Shown here piece by piece: positions 1 to 5,832 of a stretch of 11,899 nt of DNA. Positions within the stretch are counted from its first letter, which is position 1; each line of letters begins with the position of its first letter. The translations under genes and the position numbers were made by a program. The notes under the pieces were generated by a model, which was not told where the DNA came from, did no database searches, and saw only the letters and a program-made list of their open reading frames with translations. Source of the stretch: an uncultured Sphingomonadales bacterium (GTDB lineage Bacteria; Pseudomonadota; Alphaproteobacteria; Sphingomonadales; Sphingomonadaceae); NCBI GenBank assembly GCA_937898525.1, contig CALCBC010000109.1, forward strand, positions 1-11,899. The letters are read 5' to 3'.

Positions 1-48
1 GGGACGAGGACAGGCGCGGTTTGACAGTCAGGATGGGATGTATTCACT

Positions 49-597
49 ATGAAAAAGCTTCTTCTCGCCGCAGCCGCTTCGGCCCTCGTCAGCGCACCGG
101 CCCTCGCGGCTGATGCGGATTCGAACTCGTTCGATGTCACCGCAACGGTCCTGCCGGAGTGCAGCATCGAAGATCCGGATAACGTGAACTTCGGCAACAT
201 TTCGATCAACGAAGATCCGGGTTCCGACGCGCTGCTGATCGACCAGCAGTTCCATAACCAGAACCAGAAAATCTGGGTCAGCTGCAACTACGGTGCGAAG
301 ATGACCATCTCGTCGCAGAACGGCGGTTTGGTCAATCCGGTCGCCAACGACGGCCCCGACGCCGGCGACTTCACCAACGTGATCGAGTATCGCGCTTCGC
401 TGACCGCTTCCTCGAACAACGCGTTCCTCACCACGCACCTGTTCACGCACAGCGGCAACAGCGGGTCGCGCATCAACCCCGACGCGTTCCACGACGAGGC
501 GAACCTGCGGGTCTACATCTACCAGGGCGACAACCCGCTGCGTCCGCTCGCCGGCACTTACAGCGACGTCGCGACGGTATCCGTCGGGCCGGCCTAA
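49..597 (+). CDS. Major pilin subunit, archaic chaperone-usher (spore coat U-like) family
   Basis: Secreted 182-residue protein, probably the structural subunit that polymerises by donor-strand exchange. Seen: a Sec signal peptide (two Lys, then a Leu/Ala core, ending ALA before ADAD at about residue 20). The mature start (about 24-36) is an alternating hydrophobic strand leading to LPEC, the layout expected of a donor strand. Cys38 and Cys79 fit the single A-B disulfide of spore-coat-U-type pilins, and NFGN (47-50) matches the usual FG turn. The C-terminus, GTYSDVATVSVGPA, is the typical last strand of this family. Length is normal (about 160-190). It is the first gene of a chaperone, usher and tip operon, but a strong hairpin separates it from the chaperone, so it is probably expressed in excess. 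GGGA at 35-38, 10 bases before the ATG, is the likely Shine-Dalgarno site. The promoter lies outside the window. Assignment by pattern, not by search. Confidence 0.85.
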   Translation: MKKLLLAAAASALVSAPALAADADSNSFDVTATVLPECSIEDPDNVNFGNISINEDPGSDALLIDQQFHNQNQKIWVSCNYGAKMTISSQNGGLVNPVANDGPDAGDFTNVIEYRASLTASSNNAFLTTHLFTHSGNSGSRINPDAFHDEANLRVYIYQGDNPLRPLAGTYSDVATVSVGPA

Positions 598-624
598 GCT
601 CGTCTGCCTTGTGGCCGAACGAGG

Positions 625-652
625 GAAAGGGAGGGGCAAGCCCCTCCCTTTC
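625..652 (+). terminator. Strong hairpin between pilin and chaperone genes (intra-operon attenuator)
   Basis: The sequence GAAAGGGAGGGG, then CAAG, then CCCCTCCCTTTC forms a perfect 12-bp stem with a tetraloop, starting 27 bases after the pilin stop. Only a short T run (TTT, then CT) follows, so termination would be partial. The position suits stopping most transcripts after the abundant pilin while letting some read into the chaperone, usher and tip genes. The stem could also protect the 3' end of the pilin mRNA. The structure is seen directly; its role is inferred. Confidence 0.8.
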
Positions 653-732
653 TGCCTTCGGCAACGCGACGGTAACGAACGGTCCGCCAGGGTGACAAAC
701 GCATTAACCGACTCGTTTTACCTAGGACTGCC

Positions 733-1530
733 ATGCTGAACCGACTGATTGCATCCGTGGCCGCCGTTGCGGTCGCGTGCGCGCCGCTCGCGGCCGAAGC
801 CGCGCGTGTATCCCCGATGATCGTCGAGCTGGAGCCCACCGGCAACGCCTCGGTCGCTCGGGTCGAGCTGACCAACGATGCGGCACGCGACATCCCGTTC
901 GAAGTGCGGGTCATGCGCGGAGACATCAGCGAGGACGGCGAGCTCACCTTGACGCCGGCCGACGACGACTTCCTCGTCTTTCCGCCGCAATCGATCGTCC
1001 AGGCGCGCTCCCAGCAGGTTTTCCGGCTACAGTACGTCGGCGACCCGCAGCTCGACAAGTCGGCCATCTACTACATGTCGATCCAGCAGGTTCCCGTGAA
1101 GGTCGAGCCTGAGCAGTCCCAGGTCCAGGTCGTCGTCAACTACAATGTCCTGGTCAACGTCGTTCCGCGCGGGACTTCGCCGGAGGCGGTGGTCGAAAGC
1201 GTCGAGGCAACGGTTCGCCAACCGGAAGTTGAGGAAACCCCCGAAACCGAAGACGAGACGGCTGGCGTGCAGGTCGCTCCGCCCCCGCAACCCGGCATCC
1301 TCGTGCGCGTCGGCAACCGTGGGACCCGCTATTTCTTCGCCGGAATGTCGCGCTGGAAGGTAACCGGCGTGACCGAAGACGGCCAGACCTACAGTCGCGA
1401 TTACCGGCCAGAGGAGATGAGCCGGGTGGTCGGCGTAGGGGTGGTCGCGCCGGACCGCACTCGCGCCTTCTTCATACCCACCGAAGCGCCGCTCGCTCCC
1501 GACTCGATCCGGGTGGAAGTCAGTCCCTGA
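733..1530 (+). CDS. Periplasmic pilus-assembly chaperone (PapD-like, archaic clade)
   Basis: Expected to fold pilin subunits in the periplasm and hand them to the usher. 265 residues. Signal peptide ends AEA before ARVSP (about residue 23). The N-terminal Ig-like domain (about 24-150) has the family pattern: VSPMIVELEPTG strand, VELTN, RVMRGDI with a Glu-Asp-Gly turn, FPPQSIVQ, QVFRLQY, IYYMSIQQVPV, then the alternating hydrophobic G1 strand (about 128-145, QVVVNYNVLVNVVP) that donates to subunits. No Lys or Arg lies within that strand. The second domain (about 186-265) has GILVRVGNRGTRYFF and ends FFIPTEAPLAP. Between the domains, residues about 161-188 form an acidic, proline-rich stretch (EVEETPETEDE, then PPPQPG), which makes the protein somewhat longer than the usual 230-250. 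AGGA at 724-727 is a good Shine-Dalgarno site. The usher follows after one base, so the two are probably translationally coupled. Confidence 0.88.
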   Translation: MLNRLIASVAAVAVACAPLAAEAARVSPMIVELEPTGNASVARVELTNDAARDIPFEVRVMRGDISEDGELTLTPADDDFLVFPPQSIVQARSQQVFRLQYVGDPQLDKSAIYYMSIQQVPVKVEPEQSQVQVVVNYNVLVNVVPRGTSPEAVVESVEATVRQPEVEETPETEDETAGVQVAPPPQPGILVRVGNRGTRYFFAGMSRWKVTGVTEDGQTYSRDYRPEEMSRVVGVGVVAPDRTRAFFIPTEAPLAPDSIRVEVSP

Positions 1531-1531
1531 C

Positions 1532-4015
1532 ATGACACGACGCGCACGGCGGACAACTCTGCAGCACGGAGTCGGACTTGCGGCGCTGGCGTTCGCGGTC
1601 GCCGCCGCGCCGGCGCTTCCCGTGCGCGCACAGAGCGACGCAGAAACGGGCGCGAAGAGCGCCCGCGAAATGACCTTCACGGTTCCGCTTGTGTCTGATC
1701 GCCGCGTGCTGGGTGACGTGCTGGTGCGGATCCCGTCCAGCGGCCCAGTCGCCTATGAAACCCAGTCGCTCAGACGCGAGCTCGAGCCGCTACTCAACGA
1801 AGCCGGTCAGGCGCGCCTCGACGCTGCGCTCGGTGCCCGAGCTTTCGTCGACGAGACAATTCTCGTCGATGCGGGCTTCCAAATCCGCTTCAACGCGAAT
1901 CGACTCGAGGCCGTGATCGACAGCATCGAGGGCAGCTACCGTCCGGTCGGAACTCTGGGGATCGCCCGGCGAAGCGAGGAAGCCTCTTCACTGCCGATCG
2001 TCGAACCGGCTGGCGTCAGCGCGTTCCTCAACATCAACGCCAGCCTCGACTATGACGACCTCGATGGCGTGCAGAGGCCCGAGTTCTACCTGTTGGGCGC
2101 GAGCCGTTTCGGCGGCCTCGTGGTCGAGCTCGACGGGGCCTTCAGCGAGCAGCTCGGCGACAGCGCGTACGAGTTCCATCGCCGCTCGCTGCGGGCGATC
2201 TACGACCTTCCCAAGCGGTACATGCGCATAAGCGCTGGCGATGTGCGCTCCGAAACGGTTCCGCTGCTTCGAACCCCGGTGATCGGCGGCCTCAGCGTCG
2301 AGCGTCGTCGGCGGACCTTCCGCCCGATACTGCCCGCCTCCCGTCTCGGCGGGCGCGAGATCTTCCTCGACACGCGCTCGACGGTCGACATTCTCATCAA
2401 CGGGGTCGAGTATCAGACCGTCGAACTCGACCCGGGCCGCTACGACCTCGCCAACCTGCCGCTGCAGTTTGGCTCCAACAACGTAATGCTGCGCGTCCGC
2501 GATGCTGCGGGCCGCGAGCAGCTGATCGACTACGACTACTTCTTCGAGCCGCTCGAACTCGAAGCTGGCGACTACGAATACGTCGCCACTGTCGGATTCC
2601 TGAGCCGCGAGCTCGGCTATCAACCGAACTATTCCGACGACCTGGCGGCAATCGGCTATTTCCGAAAGGCGTTCAGCGAAACGTTCATCCTGGGCGGGGC
2701 GGCCCAGGTGACGCAGGACCGCCAAGTCTTCTCGATCGACTCGACCTTCGTGCCCCAGGTCCTGCCGGGCGTCCTCGACTTCCAGGGCGCCGTCAGCACG
2801 GGCGGCCGGACGGGATACGCGTTTCGCGCCGGGTACCGCTGGCGTGGCAGTGGCGACATGGAAAGCCGCCGGCAGGTCAATCTCAGCGTGGACTACCAGA
2901 GTGCCGACTTCCAGACGCTCGACGGCATCTTCGCCCCGTCGTTCAGCACGCTTACGGTCAACGCCAGCGTGATGCAGGCGTTCTCGCTGCAGACCTTTGC
3001 CACCGCCGGCTTCTCGTACATCCGCCAGGGTGGCAGCCTGCGCGACCAGACTCTGGCTTACGCCGAAGTCGCGCATCGACTCGACAACCGCTTTCGCATT
3101 GTCGCTGGCGTCGAGTACGGTGACGATTCGGTCTATCGGCGCAACTTTGGCGTCCGCCTGGGCCTCTCGATGCTGTTCGGTGGGGGCCACCGTGGCAACG
3201 TCGACTACCGCAGCCGCACTGAGACCTTCCGCGCGACCGTCGCCCGTGGACCTGAAAACCACGTCGGCTCGTGGGGCTACGATCTCGGATTCTCGGATTC
3301 GCGCGGTGACACCTCAGCCAACGCCAGTCTCGACTACATCGGCAACCGTTTCGACGCTCGGGCCACGGTGTTTACGCGCGGACAGGGCCTGGACGGCCTC
3401 GCCGACCGCCAGCGCGCCCGCCTGCAAGTGGGGACCGCGATCGCCTTCGCGGACGGGTTGTTCGGCATCGGCCGCCCGATCAACGATTCCTTCGCTCTAT
3501 TGCGGCCCCACGACGCGATCGCAAAGGCAGACGTGATCACCGGCCGCAGCCTGCAGAGCAACCGCTATGAAGCGCGCAGCGGCCCGTTCGGGGCTGCTGT
3601 CCAGGCGAACATTGCCTCCTATTCGCCGCAGAACATCCACTTCGACCTCGCCGGCGCCGGCACCGGATATGACCTCGGCGACGGGGTGGTGCGTGTCGAT
3701 CCCCCGCTTCACGGCGGTTACAAAGTCGTCGTCGGCAACAATCGCTATGTGACCGCCGTCGGCATCCTGACCGTCGCCGGTGAGCCGCTGGGGCTGGTCA
3801 GCGGCCAGCTGACGTCGTTCGACGACGAAGGGTTCGAGCCGCAACCGTTCTTCACGAATTCTGCCGGTCGCTTCGGCATCCTGGGGCTCGCGCCTGGAAA
3901 GACCTACCTGCTGAAGTTGTCCGGCGACGACCGCATCATCAGGATCGAAATCCCCGACCAGAACGAAGGCCTCTATCGCGTCGGCACGATAGACCTGCCG
4001 AGGCCCAGCGAATAG
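1532..4015 (+). CDS. Outer-membrane usher (fimbrial biogenesis, archaic chaperone-usher type)
   Basis: Outer-membrane beta-barrel that receives chaperone-subunit complexes and secretes the growing pilus. 827 residues, normal for ushers. Arg-rich signal peptide, cleaved after VRA (about residue 33). The N-terminal periplasmic domain (about 45-130) contains TFTVPLVSDRRVLGDV and the REL...PLL helix used for chaperone docking. The barrel begins near FLNINASLDYDD (about 165), with repeated aromatic-ended strands such as FYLLGASRFGG. A plug domain (about 276-330: IFLDTRSTVDILINGVE ... LDPGRYDLANLPL) interrupts the barrel, as in all ushers. The C-terminal domain (about 710-827: DPPLHGGYKVVVG, the PFFTNSAGRFGILGLAPG turn, YRVGTIDLP) is a carboxypeptidase-regulatory-like fold. 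The start lies one base after the chaperone stop (TGACATG). There is no clear separate Shine-Dalgarno site, which fits coupled translation. No frameshift or truncation seen. Confidence 0.92.
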   Translation: MTRRARRTTLQHGVGLAALAFAVAAAPALPVRAQSDAETGAKSAREMTFTVPLVSDRRVLGDVLVRIPSSGPVAYETQSLRRELEPLLNEAGQARLDAALGARAFVDETILVDAGFQIRFNANRLEAVIDSIEGSYRPVGTLGIARRSEEASSLPIVEPAGVSAFLNINASLDYDDLDGVQRPEFYLLGASRFGGLVVELDGAFSEQLGDSAYEFHRRSLRAIYDLPKRYMRISAGDVRSETVPLLRTPVIGGLSVERRRRTFRPILPASRLGGREIFLDTRSTVDILINGVEYQTVELDPGRYDLANLPLQFGSNNVMLRVRDAAGREQLIDYDYFFEPLELEAGDYEYVATVGFLSRELGYQPNYSDDLAAIGYFRKAFSETFILGGAAQVTQDRQVFSIDSTFVPQVLPGVLDFQGAVSTGGRTGYAFRAGYRWRGSGDMESRRQVNLSVDYQSADFQTLDGIFAPSFSTLTVNASVMQAFSLQTFATAGFSYIRQGGSLRDQTLAYAEVAHRLDNRFRIVAGVEYGDDSVYRRNFGVRLGLSMLFGGGHRGNVDYRSRTETFRATVARGPENHVGSWGYDLGFSDSRGDTSANASLDYIGNRFDARATVFTRGQGLDGLADRQRARLQVGTAIAFADGLFGIGRPINDSFALLRPHDAIAKADVITGRSLQSNRYEARSGPFGAAVQANIASYSPQNIHFDLAGAGTGYDLGDGVVRVDPPLHGGYKVVVGNNRYVTAVGILTVAGEPLGLVSGQLTSFDDEGFEPQPFFTNSAGRFGILGLAPGKTYLLKLSGDDRIIRIEIPDQNEGLYRVGTIDLPRPSE

Positions 4016-4025
4016 GATCTCGCCC

Positions 4026-4898
4026 ATGTATCGAACCACCCTTGGTTTCGTCGGCGCTCTTGCCATCGCTTCCCCTGCCGTTGCTGCAGAATGCCGACCG
4101 GAATTCGTCGAGACGTCACAGACTGTCACTCTCAACAGCGTCGAGATCGGGGTCGGCGAGTTCTCGCGTGAGACCTTCGATGTCCACGTTCGTAACGCCG
4201 GGGACGGAGCGTGCAGCGCGACTATCCGCCTGACGAGCCTTGGCCCGCATCTACCGGATTCGCCGCGCTACCAGCTGCGCTCGGGCGCGAACCTGCTCGA
4301 GGTGCTCCAGACGGGAGCCGCGCCCACGGCGAACAGCGACCTGATCGTGCCGGACGTGCCGATCGACGACCGCGGTGCACCGGTGCGTTTCGAGCTGACG
4401 CTACCCACCGAGTGGGGGCTCAAGGCGGGGACCTACGACGAGCGCGTCGAACTGCTGTTGCTGGACGGGGGTGGAAATGAGGTCGATCGCCTGATCGTCG
4501 CGCTCAACATCACCATTCCGCAAGCCGTCGCGCTGCGTCTAGTCGGAGCGACGGGCGAAGGGCAGATAGCCCGCATCGATCTCGGACCGCTCTCCACCAC
4601 CGCCGCCACCCGCTCAGAGCCGTTTGGCGTGCGGATCTGGAGCACGTCGGGCTACCGAGTCGGACTAGTCTCGCAGAACCAGGGCCTACTAATGCACGAG
4701 GCGAACCTCGATTCGCTCGAATACACTCTCGAGTTCGACGATCGTGCCGTGGATCTCAAGGCTGCTCCCAACTTCGTCTACCCGCAATTCACGCCTTCGC
4801 TGGGGCGCATTCATCCGATGCGGGTCTGGGTCGGGCCGGTCACCGCCCGCGCGGGCCGTTATGCCGATCGGGTCACCGTGACCGTCACCGCGATCTAG
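4026..4898 (+). CDS. Two-domain tip adhesin / minor pilus subunit
   Basis: 290-residue secreted protein, last gene of the pilus operon. The signal peptide ends near AVAAEC (residues 18-23). Two domains can be read. An N-terminal Ig-like part (about 22-145) has Cys23 and Cys63 as the only cysteines, probably a disulfide. A C-terminal part (about 150-290) has pilin marks: IDLGPL, FGVRIWSTSGYRVGLVSQNQG, YTLEFDD, MRVWVGP, and a final AGRYADRVTVTVTAI strand very like the end of the major pilin. Tip adhesins of archaic systems have this arrangement, a receptor- or surface-binding N domain plus a pilin domain, so a role at the fibre tip is likely. No catalytic motif is visible. AGGA (4014-4017) overlaps the usher stop codon and sits 8 bases before the ATG, so coupled expression is expected. 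Ligand unknown. Confidence 0.75.
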   Translation: MYRTTLGFVGALAIASPAVAAECRPEFVETSQTVTLNSVEIGVGEFSRETFDVHVRNAGDGACSATIRLTSLGPHLPDSPRYQLRSGANLLEVLQTGAAPTANSDLIVPDVPIDDRGAPVRFELTLPTEWGLKAGTYDERVELLLLDGGGNEVDRLIVALNITIPQAVALRLVGATGEGQIARIDLGPLSTTAATRSEPFGVRIWSTSGYRVGLVSQNQGLLMHEANLDSLEYTLEFDDRAVDLKAAPNFVYPQFTPSLGRIHPMRVWVGPVTARAGRYADRVTVTVTAI

Positions 4899-4907
4899 AC
4901 GGCGGAC

Positions 4908-4927
4908 CGATCCGAAAACCTGGATCG
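4908..4927 (+). terminator. Weak inverted repeat after the pilus operon
   Basis: CGATCC (4908-4913) and GGATCG (4922-4927) form a 6-bp stem with an 8-base loop, 10 bases past the tip-gene stop. No T run follows. It is the only candidate terminator in the 76-base gap between the convergent genes. As a near-symmetrical hairpin it could act on either strand, but it is weak. Confidence 0.3.
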
Positions 4928-4974
4928 CCCTTCGATATCCAGCAAAGCATCGGTCGCTCAGCGCAGCGGCCGTG

Positions 4975-5388
4975 TCAGAGGGCCATCATTCCTAAGCTGA
5001 TGACCAGCGGTGAAGTGACGCCGACACTCTGCACCGTAACCGGAACCGTGCGCAGGCTTGGTCCCTGGCGAAAGGCGACACTGCTCACACCCGACATGCC
5101 GAGCCAATTGACCTGTCCGCCATAGTTGATGCTGATCTGCTCTTGGGGTTCCAGCGCCCGGTGCGAAGCTACCACCTGGAAGCTGCGCCGGCTGTTGCAC
5201 AACTCCGACACCTGCAGAATCGCTACGCCGGGTTCCTCGACAACCAACGGCGTTCCGACATCGACATCGCAGACCTCGGGAACAGTCAGGCTGAGCTGAA
5301 AACCGGCCGACGCGCCGTCGCCGGCATTCGCGGCAGTGGCGATCGAACCGGCCAGAATTGCAGCGGTGAACTTGTAGAAACGTCGCAC
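4975..5388 (-). CDS. Small secreted pilin-like protein, convergent to the pilus operon
   Basis: 137 residues, starting with GTG (5386-5388) behind GAGGGAG, about 8 bases upstream. The signal peptide ends ANA before GDGAS (about residue 22), leaving a 115-residue mature protein. No family recognised with certainty. It shares the layout of the major pilin: an alternating hydrophobic strand that runs into VPEVCDV (compare VLPECSI there), a second cysteine 24 residues later (Cys40, Cys64) inside SELCNS, then RSFQVVASH as a strand. NYGGQVNWLGMSG, TVPVTVQ and a hydrophobic final strand, PLVISLGMMAL, follow. It may be a minor or alternative subunit that uses the chaperone and usher next door but has its own promoter. 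It could instead be a free periplasmic beta-sandwich protein. The gene is convincing; the function is inference. Confidence 0.7.
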   Translation of the reverse strand: MRRFYKFTAAILAGSIATAANAGDGASAGFQLSLTVPEVCDVDVGTPLVVEEPGVAILQVSELCNSRRSFQVVASHRALEPQEQISINYGGQVNWLGMSGVSSVAFRQGPSLRTVPVTVQSVGVTSPLVISLGMMAL

Positions 5389-5402
5389 GGGTTTTCTCCC
5401 TC

Positions 5403-5441
5403 AGGCGACGAGAGCTAACAGCCGTATGCTGAGCGTCGCCT
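5403..5441 (-). promoter_or_regulatory. Nested hairpin just upstream of the pilin-like gene's ribosome-binding site
   Basis: Read on the - strand, AGGCGACG (5441-5434) pairs with CGTCGCCT (5410-5403) in a perfect 8-bp stem. Inside it CAGC pairs with GCTG (5431-5428 with 5422-5419) around a 5-base loop. The outer stem ends directly before GAGGGAG, the Shine-Dalgarno site of the GTG-started gene. It could affect mRNA stability or ribosome loading, or be a DNA operator near the promoter. The structure is seen; the role is unknown. Confidence 0.45.
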
Positions 5442-5790
5442 TAGAGATATGGCTAATTTTGCGCTAACCCTTCCATCGAGAGCTGGTTCCGGCGAGACCA
5501 CTATCGGGCGAAGATCTGCAGGGTCTTTCTTGCGGACGGTCGAAGTTGGGCGATCTCTTTGGCTGTTGATCGTTCCTTCACCCCATGGAAGCGGACGAGC
5601 GCCGCTTCCCGGAGTTCGCGACGCGCGGATCGCGAAACTTGGGGGGACTGGACGAACAATCGAATCACCTGCGCGGACTTGCTGGTGAAAACGACGGGCC
5701 GAAGGCTCTCCCGACGACACGATCGACGCCGCGATGGCTGGAAGCCCCAGGGAACTCGGAGCCGCGCCGCCCGCGCCGGCGGAGGAAGGT
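5442..5790. other. Intergenic stretch without a convincing gene
   Basis: The segment lies between the end of the autotransporter gene and the leader of the pilin-like gene, both on the - strand. The part near 5441-5600 is visibly richer in A and T than its surroundings (for example GATATGGCTAATTTTGCGCTAA) and is the likely promoter region for the pilin-like gene. GCTAA occurs at 5452 and 5463, and again at 5414 inside the neighbouring hairpin. I could not fix a clear -35/-10 pair. Open frames on either strand lack good start signals and look like GC-rich noise. The part from 5600 to 5790 holds nothing I can name. Confidence 0.5.
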
Positions 5791-5819
5791 GCCCCGCCCC
5801 GGCCGGACCGGAGCGGGGC
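5791..5819 (-). terminator. Autotransporter terminator hairpin
   Basis: GCCCCGCCCCGG (5791-5802) and CCGGAGCGGGGC (5808-5819) form a 12-bp stem (one pair is G-U in the RNA) around a 5-base loop. It begins 13 bases past the autotransporter stop codon (5833-5835). On the - strand it is followed by ACCTTCCTCC, pyrimidine-rich but not a true U tract. Very GC-rich stem, probably an intrinsic or 3'-end-stabilising terminator. Confidence 0.7.
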
Positions 5820-5832
5820 TGGGGTCAGGCGC

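Noticed and set aside
21..50. TTGACA at 21-26 as the -35 box of the pilin promoter.
   Set aside because: The matching -10 would overlap the ATG at 49 and match poorly (CACTAT), so the transcript would start inside the gene. The real promoter is probably before the window.
769..783. Cys16 in the chaperone leader as a lipoprotein processing site.
   Set aside because: The residues before it (AVA) do not fit a lipobox well, and a normal signal-peptidase I site (AEA) follows at residue 23.
1988..3262. 424-codon frame on the - strand opposite the usher.
   Set aside because: Shadow of the usher gene. No ribosome site or recognisable domain, while the usher frame is complete and family-like.
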